NCBI GenBank assembly: GCA_009701885.1
Contig: WLJH01000031.1
Location: 1 to 38,253, forward strand
Length of the DNA: 38,253 nt
Reading direction: 5' to 3'
Source of the DNA: Actinomycetota bacterium
GTDB taxonomy: Bacteria > Actinomycetota > Actinomycetes > Propionibacteriales > Nocardioidaceae
Program-made: the position numbers and the translations under genes
In this document: positions 33,228 through 38,253 of the stretch, in pieces
Layout: every line of letters begins with the position of its first letter
Position numbering within the stretch: position 1 is the stretch's first letter
The notes under the pieces: model-generated
Database searches by the model: none
The model's input: the letters and a program-made list of their open reading frames with translations, nothing else
Told to the model about the DNA's origin: nothing

Positions 33228-35087
33228 ATGTGCGGCATCGTCGGGTACGTCGGTCACCGCTCTGCCCAGGACGTGGTGGTGGAGGGGTTGCGTCGGCTGG
33301 AGTACCGCGGGTACGACTCCGCGGGGGTCGCGCTGGTGGCTGCTGGCCCCGACGGCGCGGGCCGGGTGGAGTGGCGCAAGCGCGCCGGCAAGCTCGCGAA
33401 CCTCGAGAAGCTGATCGGTGAGGAGCCGCTGCCGGAGGTGACGATCGGGATCGGTCACACGCGGTGGGCCACGCACGGTGCGCCGAACGACGTGAACGCG
33501 CACCCGCACCTGGGCAACCGGCGGCGGGTGGCGGTGGTGCACAACGGGATCATCGAGAACTTCGACGACCTGCGTGCCCGGCTGGAGGACGACGACCACC
33601 AGCTGTCCTCGGAGACCGACACCGAGGTGGCGGCCCACCTGCTGGAGCTGCAGGTGGGGTCGGGGGTGGACCTGACGACGGCGATGCAGCGGGTGTGCCA
33701 GGTGCTGGAGGGCGCGTTCACGTTGGTGGCGGTCGACGCCGAGGACCCGGACCGGGTGGTGGCGGCACGGCGCAACAGCCCGTTGGTGGTGGGTGTGGGC
33801 GAGGGGGAGAACTTCCTCGGCTCGGACGTGGCTGCGTTCATCGAGCACACCCGTGAGGCGTTGGAGCTGGGTCAGGACCAGGTCGTGACGATCACCCGCG
33901 ACGGGGTCGCGGTGACCGACTTCCACGGTGCGCCGGTGACCCCGAAGGCCTACCACGTGGACTGGGACCTGTCGGCGGCGGAGAAGGACGGCCACGACTG
34001 GTTCATGCGCAAGGAGATCTTCGAGCAGCCGCACGCGGTGGCGGACTCGCTGCTGGGGCGGCGTACCCGTACGGGGGCGTTGCAGCTGGACGAGATGCGC
34101 CTGTCGGACCAGGAGCTGCGCGACATCGACAAGATCATCATCATCGCGGCCGGGACGTCGTTCTACGCCGGGATGGTGGCCAAGTACGCCATCGAGCACT
34201 GGACCCGGATCCCGGTCGAGGTCGAGCTCTCCAGCGAGTTCCGCTACCGCGACCCGATCCTGGACTACTCCACGCTGGTGGTCGCGATCTCCCAGTCCGG
34301 GGAGACCGCCGACACCCTCCAGGCGATCCGCCACGCGCGGACCCAGCGCTCGAAGGTGCTGGCGATCTGCAACACCAACGGCTCGACCATCCCGCGTGAG
34401 TCGGATGCGGTGATCTACACCCACGCCGGGCCCGAGATCGGGGTGGCCTCGACCAAGGGGTTCGTGACCCAGCTGGTGGCCTGCTACCTGCTCGCGCTGT
34501 ACCTCGCGCAGGTCAAGGGCACCAGGTACGGCGACGAGATCGCCGATGTGCTGCACCAGCTCGAGGCCATCCCCGCCCACATCGAGACCGTCCTGTCCCG
34601 TGCGGAGGCGGTCTACGAGCTGGCCCGCGCCCACGTCGACGAGCCCACCGTGCTGTTCCTGGGCCGCCACGCCGGCTACCCGGTCGCGCTGGAGGGAGCG
34701 TTGAAGCTCAAGGAGCTGGCCTACATCCACGCCGAGGGCTTCGCCGGCGGCGAGCTCAAGCACGGCCCCATCGCGCTGATCGACACCGGACAGCCCGTCC
34801 TGTGCGTCGTCCCGCCCCGCGGCCGCGACCAGCTCCACGGCAAGATGCTCTCGGCCATCCAGGAGGTCCGCGCCCGCGGCGCCCGCACCATCTGCCTGGC
34901 CGAAGAGGGCGACACCGCGGTCGCCGCGATCGCCGACACGCTCATCGAGCTGCCCCGGGTGCCGGTCCTGCTCCAGCCCCTGCTCGCCGTCGTACCCCTG
35001 CAGCTGTTCGCCTGCGAGCTCGCCACCGTCAAGGGCCACGACGTCGACCAGCCCCGCAACCTCGCCAAGTCCGTCACCGTCGAGTAG
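33228..35087 (+). CDS. glmS: Glutamine-fructose-6-phosphate aminotransferase (isomerizing)
   Basis: Makes glucosamine-6-phosphate from fructose-6-phosphate and glutamine, the first step toward UDP-GlcNAc. The 619-residue protein starts MCGIVGYVG, with Cys2 the glutaminase nucleophile after removal of Met. The class II amidotransferase domain covers about 1-230 ([21 protein letters not shown]). Two SIS sugar-isomerase domains follow ([31 protein letters not shown]; and [29 protein letters not shown]). It ends [13 protein letters not shown], the conserved catalytic tail. acpS follows after 50 nt. Confidence 0.98.
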   Translation: MCGIVGYVGHRSAQDVVVEGLRRLEYRGYDSAGVALVAAGPDGAGRVEWRKRAGKLANLEKLIGEEPLPEVTIGIGHTRWATHGAPNDVNAHPHLGNRRRVAVVHNGIIENFDDLRARLEDDDHQLSSETDTEVAAHLLELQVGSGVDLTTAMQRVCQVLEGAFTLVAVDAEDPDRVVAARRNSPLVVGVGEGENFLGSDVAAFIEHTREALELGQDQVVTITRDGVAVTDFHGAPVTPKAYHVDWDLSAAEKDGHDWFMRKEIFEQPHAVADSLLGRRTRTGALQLDEMRLSDQELRDIDKIIIIAAGTSFYAGMVAKYAIEHWTRIPVEVELSSEFRYRDPILDYSTLVVAISQSGETADTLQAIRHARTQRSKVLAICNTNGSTIPRESDAVIYTHAGPEIGVASTKGFVTQLVACYLLALYLAQVKGTRYGDEIADVLHQLEAIPAHIETVLSRAEAVYELARAHVDEPTVLFLGRHAGYPVALEGALKLKELAYIHAEGFAGGELKHGPIALIDTGQPVLCVVPPRGRDQLHGKMLSAIQEVRARGARTICLAEEGDTAVAAIADTLIELPRVPVLLQPLLAVVPLQLFACELATVKGHDVDQPRNLAKSVTVE

Positions 35088-35137
35088 GGATCGTCCCGCG
35101 GCGTACGGCGTCGTGGAGTCCGGCGAGAGGAGTGAGC

Positions 35138-35491
35138 GTGCCCGTCATCGGGGTCGGCATCGACGTGTGCGACATCGAGCGCTTCGGGCTGTCGCTCGAG
35201 CGGACCCCCGGGCTGCGCGACCGGCTCTTCACCGAGAGCGAGGCGACCCGACCGCTCGCCTCCCTGGCGGCCCGCTTCGCCGCGAAGGAGGCCCTGGCCA
35301 AGGCGCTCGGCGCCCCGAACGGCATGTCGTGGCACGACGCCGAGATCGTCTCGGAGTCCAGTGGGCGGCCGGCCTTCGAGCTGCGTGGCACCGTCGCGGC
35401 CCAGGTCGAGGCCGCGGGGGCCACCTCGGTCCACGTGTCGCTCTCCCACGATGCCGGGATCGCCTCGGCCGTGGTCGTCCTCGAGTCCTGA
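35138..35491 (+). CDS. acpS: Holo-[acyl-carrier-protein] synthase
   Basis: Transfers phosphopantetheine from CoA to acyl carrier protein. The 117-residue length is normal for AcpS. The Mg-binding motif [12 protein letters not shown] (Asp9) and the second conserved block [13 protein letters not shown] with Glu are both present, as is the C-terminal [18 protein letters not shown] chose GTG 35138 because AGGAG lies 5 nt upstream; GTG 35132 in the same frame would be too close to the ribosome site. It probably shares a transcript with glmS. In related actinobacteria nnr follows directly; here a repeat-flanked gene intervenes. Confidence 0.94.
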   Translation: MPVIGVGIDVCDIERFGLSLERTPGLRDRLFTESEATRPLASLAARFAAKEALAKALGAPNGMSWHDAEIVSESSGRPAFELRGTVAAQVEAAGATSVHVSLSHDAGIASAVVVLES

Positions 35492-35522
35492 CCGACCAGG
35501 TGTGCCCCGCCGGCGGCGGATT

Positions 35523-35610
35523 CGGGGTCGAGGCCCGAGTTGAGGTGCGGGTCGAGGCCTGAGGACGCGCTATGCCGCGCGATCCGGACCACGACCCGCA
35601 CCTCGACCCG
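35523..35610. repeat. Tandem-arm hairpin repeat, family A, copy 3
   Basis: Left arm: GGGTCGAGGC-type units at 35523-35559, one altered to GAGTTGAGGTG. Core: GAGGACGCGC, TATGC, CGCGCGATCC. Right arm: a partial unit, then CACCTCGACCCG (35599-35610). The right half overlaps the 3' end of the DUF559 gene and encodes its last residues. Confidence 0.8.
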
Positions 35611-36508
35611 GGACGGTCGGGATACCGAGTCGGGCGAGGTCTTGGGCGAGCTGTTCCGGCTCGTGCCTCAGCTCCCACGCCGTACAGCTCACGACGTGAC
35701 GGCCACGGGTCGTCAGCCGGCGTGTCCGCTTCTTGTCCGCGGCCCAGTGCTGGACGTCCATGTGGAAGGTGCCCTCCACCTCGAGCACCAGCACCTCGTC
35801 GACAGGGACGTCCCACTCGCAGTCGGTGTAGCGCTGCTGGCCGCGGGCGTCGAGCCGTGGCGTCTGACGGCGTGGTGGCTGCAGGCCCCCGAGTCGGCAC
35901 ATCCGGGCCACGTCCGCCTCGCTCACGGACCTGACTCCGCCGGCGATCTCGGCCAGCGCCGCACGGAAGAGCGCGGCCCGCCGGAGCGGCCGGAGCTGGT
36001 CGACCCACTGGCCGAGTCGCTCCGGGGTGGTGCACCCCTGCTGCACTGCCGCCGCGAGCGCGCCGAAGGCGTGTCGCCACGGGGCCTCGTACGCACCCCA
36101 CAGGAGGAGCGCGGGCTCCAGCCTGGTCGTGGGCAGGTCACCAGGTCCCCGCAGCATGTCCAGGGGCCGACGGGTCCGGAAGAACCGCACGCCCTCGATC
36201 GCCTCGTCATGGAGGGGGTCGCTGACCCAGATCGTCACGAGGTCCCGGTCCCAGCCGCGCAGACCGTGGTCGCTGGCTGCCGTCAGGGCTCCGACCATCG
36301 CGCCAGGCCCCGCGTGGAGGACCCCCAGCCAGCGACGTTGTCGTGCGTCCAGGCGCCCGGTGAACGTGCTCACGACCCGTGACGAACGGTGTGCCCAACG
36401 GCGGGCCTGCACCTGGTTGCGGATGCGGTCCGCGTCGATGCCCAGGGGATGCAGCTGACGGCGTGCCACCAGACCGTGCTGCGAGGCCGCCAGCTGCTCG
36501 AGATCCAT
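35570..36508 (-). CDS. DUF559 / AbiEi-like domain protein (possible nuclease-fold protein)
   Basis: A 312-residue protein. The N-terminus (MDLEQLAASQHGLVARRQLHPLGI, then RIRNQVQARRWAHR) resembles the AbiEi antitoxin-type winged helix. The C-terminal part (DEVLVLEVEGTFHMDVQHWAADKKRTRRLTTRGRHVVSCTAWELR, about 240-285) resembles DUF559, related to Vsr/restriction endonucleases: an acidic residue then ExEG and a later Lys/Arg cluster. Such proteins are abundant in actinobacteria, with no firm function. ATG 36508 was preferred over an upstream start at 36622 that lies inside a hairpin repeat. The last dozen residues (PGRGAGRGPDRAA) are encoded by another repeat copy. No toxin partner is adjacent. 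Confidence 0.75.
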   Translation of the reverse strand: MDLEQLAASQHGLVARRQLHPLGIDADRIRNQVQARRWAHRSSRVVSTFTGRLDARQRRWLGVLHAGPGAMVGALTAASDHGLRGWDRDLVTIWVSDPLHDEAIEGVRFFRTRRPLDMLRGPGDLPTTRLEPALLLWGAYEAPWRHAFGALAAAVQQGCTTPERLGQWVDQLRPLRRAALFRAALAEIAGGVRSVSEADVARMCRLGGLQPPRRQTPRLDARGQQRYTDCEWDVPVDEVLVLEVEGTFHMDVQHWAADKKRTRRLTTRGRHVVSCTAWELRHEPEQLAQDLARLGIPTVPGRGAGRGPDRAA

Positions 36509-36584
36509 GACGGCAGGTTCGTCCAGATCGCCTGTTCGTGCGACCGCCCCTCCACAGGCTGCCCGTCCTGGCGCCGACCGCCCG

Positions 36585-36693
36585 GCCTCGAGGTGCGAGT
36601 CGAGGCCTGAGGACGCGCTCACCCGCGTCCTTGCACCTCGACCCGCACCTCGACCCGCACCTCGACCCGCACCTCGACCCGCACCTCGACCCG
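36585..36693. repeat. Tandem-arm hairpin repeat, family A, copy 4 (best preserved)
   Basis: Left arm: CTCGAGGTGCGAGTCGAGGCC region (36587-36607), about two units. Core: GGACGCG (36611-36617), CTCACC, CGCGTCC (36624-36630), a perfect 7-bp stem. Right arm: five perfect tandem copies of CACCTCGACCCG (36634-36693). It separates the divergent DUF559 and nnr genes, ending 23 nt before the nnr -10 box. Confidence 0.9.
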
Positions 36694-36716
36694 GGCAGCC
36701 GGAGGAAGGCGGCGTT

Positions 36717-36722
36717 TAGGGT
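36717..36722 (+). promoter_or_regulatory. Putative -10 box of nnr
   Basis: TAGGGT, 6 nt before the ATG at 36729; leaderless arrangement. The -35 position falls at the end of the tandem repeats. Confidence 0.45.
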
Positions 36723-36728
36723 CGGCGC

Positions 36729-38135
36729 ATGAGGCGGGCGCACACGGTCGAGCAGGTGCGGGCGGCGGAGGCGGCGCTGATGGCGCGGCTGCCGAAGGGC
36801 ACGCTGATGCAGCGGGCGGCCCACGGGCTGGGCGTCGCGGTGGCGGACCTGCTGGGCTCGGCGTACGGCAGGAGGGTCCTGCTGCTGGTGGGCTCGGGGG
36901 ACAACGGCGGCGACGCGTTGTACGCCGGCGCCTGGCTTGCCCGGCGGGGCGCCGGTGTCGAGGCGTGGCTGGTCAGCGGGTCGGCGCACGAGGGCGGGCT
37001 GGCGGCGCTGGCGGCCGCCGGTGGCCGGACCGGTGCGCCGCGGGTGCTGCGCGATCGCCCGGACGTGGTGGTCGACGGCGTCGTCGGGATCGGCGGCAAG
37101 CCGGGGCTCCGCGAGGAGGCAGCGCGGGCCCTGGCCCTGGCGTCGGCCGAGAACGTGCCGGTCGTCGCGGTCGACACCCCCAGCGGCGTCGACGTCGACA
37201 CGGGCGAGACGTCCGAGCCGCACGTGCGCGCCACGCTGACGGTCACGTTCGGCACCCACAAGCCCTGCCACCTCGTCGACCCCGCGGCCCAGGCGTGCGG
37301 CGCCGTGCACCTGGTCGACATCGGCCTCGACCCGGACCTGCCGGCCGCCCCGGTCGCGAGCCTGCGACCGGCGGACGTCGCGGCACTGCTGCGGCGGCCG
37401 GGACCGGACGACCACAAGTACACCCGTGGCGTCGTCGGCGTCCGGGCCGGCAGCGCGACGTACCCGGGCGCCGGGCTGCTCTCCGTCGCCGGCGCCGCGT
37501 GCGGGCTGGCCGGGATGGTCCGGTACGTGGGTGACACCGCGGTTGCGGACCGGGTCCGCGAGGCGCACCCGGAGGTCGTGGGGGCTGGTCGGGTGCAGGC
37601 CTGGGTGGTCGGGTCCGGGGGCGGTGACGCCGCGGGGGAGGAGCTGTCGGCGGCACTGGCCGACGACGTACCCACCGTCGTGGACGCCGACGCCCTCGCC
37701 CACCTCGACCCCGACCGGGGACGCCCCGACCTGGTCCTGACGCCGCACGCCGGCGAGCTGGCCGCGATGCTCGACGTGGACCGCGCCGAGGTGGAGGCGC
37801 GCCAGCTGCACCACGCCCGGTTGGTGGCCCAGCGCTGGGGCTGCGTCGTCGTGCTCAAGGGGCGGCACACGCTCGTGACCCGACCCGACGGGCGCACCCG
37901 CGTCACGACGACCGGCACACCCTGGCTCGGGACCGCAGGTGCCGGTGACGTGCTCGGCGGGGTCATCGGCGCGGTGCTCGCCACCGGGCTGGACCCCTGG
38001 GACGCCGCCTCGGTGGGGTCGTGGCTGCACGGCGCCGCCGCGACACTGGTCGCCGCCGGTGGGCCGATCGTCGCCGGGCAGGTCGCGGGCGGGGTCGCGG
38101 CGGTCGTCCGGGACCTGCTCGCCGCCGGCTCCTGA
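36729..38135 (+). CDS. nnr: Bifunctional NAD(P)H-hydrate epimerase / ADP-dependent dehydratase
   Basis: Repairs hydrated NAD(P)H. The 468-residue fusion has an N-terminal YjeF_N epimerase domain (about 1-205: LLVGSGDNGGDALYAGAWLARRG, VDGVVGIGG, VVAVDTPSGVDVDTGE with the conserved Asp) and a C-terminal ribokinase-like dehydratase domain (about 215-468: DDHKYTRGVVGVRAGSATYPGAG, VVDADAL, LTPHAGELAAML, KGRHTLV and GTAGAGDVLGGVIGA, where Asp is the catalytic base). Both halves look intact. ATG 36729 starts the family N-terminus RRAHTVEQVRAAEAA. It lies near acpS as in related genomes, with family A repeats on both sides. Confidence 0.95.
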   Translation: MRRAHTVEQVRAAEAALMARLPKGTLMQRAAHGLGVAVADLLGSAYGRRVLLLVGSGDNGGDALYAGAWLARRGAGVEAWLVSGSAHEGGLAALAAAGGRTGAPRVLRDRPDVVVDGVVGIGGKPGLREEAARALALASAENVPVVAVDTPSGVDVDTGETSEPHVRATLTVTFGTHKPCHLVDPAAQACGAVHLVDIGLDPDLPAAPVASLRPADVAALLRRPGPDDHKYTRGVVGVRAGSATYPGAGLLSVAGAACGLAGMVRYVGDTAVADRVREAHPEVVGAGRVQAWVVGSGGGDAAGEELSAALADDVPTVVDADALAHLDPDRGRPDLVLTPHAGELAAMLDVDRAEVEARQLHHARLVAQRWGCVVVLKGRHTLVTRPDGRTRVTTTGTPWLGTAGAGDVLGGVIGAVLATGLDPWDAASVGSWLHGAAATLVAAGGPIVAGQVAGGVAAVVRDLLAAGS

Positions 38136-38179
38136 GGGTCTCCGGCCGGGGCGGTCCGAGCGCCGGGCGGCCTGCGGCA

Positions 38180-38253
38180 GGGGTCGAGGCCGGGGTCGAG
38201 GCCGGCGTCGAGGTTGGGGGGGGCCCCCGGGGGGGACCCGGGGGGGGGAGGAA
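38180..38253. repeat. Tandem-arm hairpin repeat, family A, copy 5, ending in G-runs at the window edge
   Basis: Left-arm units GGGGTCGAGGCC (38180-38191, 38192-38203) and GGCGTCGAGGTT (38204-38215) are followed, where the core would be, by homopolymer-like G and C runs to the end of the window. The right arm is missing. The G-runs may be an assembly or sequencing fault at a hard hairpin. Confidence 0.7.

Noticed and set aside
35570..36508. Toxin-antitoxin pair
   Set aside because: Only the AbiEi-like N-terminus hints at this; no AbiEii-type nucleotidyltransferase toxin gene is adjacent.
35570..36622. Longer DUF559 protein starting at 36622
   Set aside because: The extra 38 N-terminal residues would be encoded partly by a hairpin repeat and have no conserved features; the AbiEi-like start begins at 36508.
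36634..36693. CRISPR-like array
   Set aside because: The 12-bp units are directly adjacent, without unique spacers, and no cas genes are present.

Overview
The window is very GC-rich, gene-dense DNA of an actinobacterium, most likely Nocardioides or a close relative (inference). Pointers are the neighbourhood rpoA-rplQ ... truA ... rplM-rpsI-glmM ... coaA/glmS-acpS-nnr, many GTG starts, L17 and S9 proteins with actinobacterial acidic extensions, a mycothiol-type DinB-fold enzyme, and dispersed 'GGTCGAG...CGAGACC' repeats of a kind I associate with Nocardioides. A housekeeping backbone is interrupted by blocks of lineage-specific genes.

Layout. 1-1940: end of the ribosomal/RNA polymerase cluster (rpoA, rplQ, strong terminator). 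1941-8240: accessory block with a small secreted protein, a GntR regulator translationally coupled to a ketopantoate-reductase-like gene, a PfkB sugar kinase, and a thioredoxin-reductase-like flavoprotein gene split by a complete ISL3-family insertion sequence (5476-6909). 8314-9791: truA coupled to a small-molecule/RNA methyltransferase-like gene. 9838-15702, all leftward: DinB-like isomerase-family protein, esterase, lipoprotein, PAP2 phosphatase and two adjacent acyl-CoA dehydrogenases. 15846-20172, rightward: ABC-F ATPase, double GNAT protein and a membrane histidine kinase carrying an in-frame amber codon. 20375-25190: HtrA-type protease, acyl-CoA synthetase, two small unknown proteins and a HAD phosphatase. 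25348-29330: citrate synthase divergent from rplM-rpsI-glmM. 29553-32086: two-gene ABC exporter and a membrane-anchored unknown. 32093-38135: coaA divergent from glmS-acpS, a DUF559/AbiEi-like gene between two hairpin repeats, then nnr.

How genes fit together. glmM and glmS supply two steps toward UDP-GlcNAc; coaA, acpS and nnr serve CoA, acyl-carrier and NAD(P)H housekeeping; the acyl-CoA synthetase and the paired dehydrogenases suggest fatty-acid or sterol side-chain breakdown feeding acetyl-CoA to citrate synthase. Many transcription units begin with a TANNNT-like box 6-8 nt before ATG/GTG, which suggests leaderless mRNAs.

Most unusual content: (i) a dispersed family of hairpin repeats with 12-bp tandem-repeat arms around a GGACGCG/CGCGTCC core (five copies, two bracketing the DUF559 gene); (ii) an ISL3 element whose transposase start codon lies in one arm of a perfect 14-bp inverted repeat, with the putative promoter placed so that only read-through RNA could fold it; excising the IS restores the host gene exactly in frame; (iii) the amber codon in the kinase; (iv) an 8-bp inverted repeat around the putative citrate synthase -10 box. 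No RNA genes or CRISPR arrays were seen.
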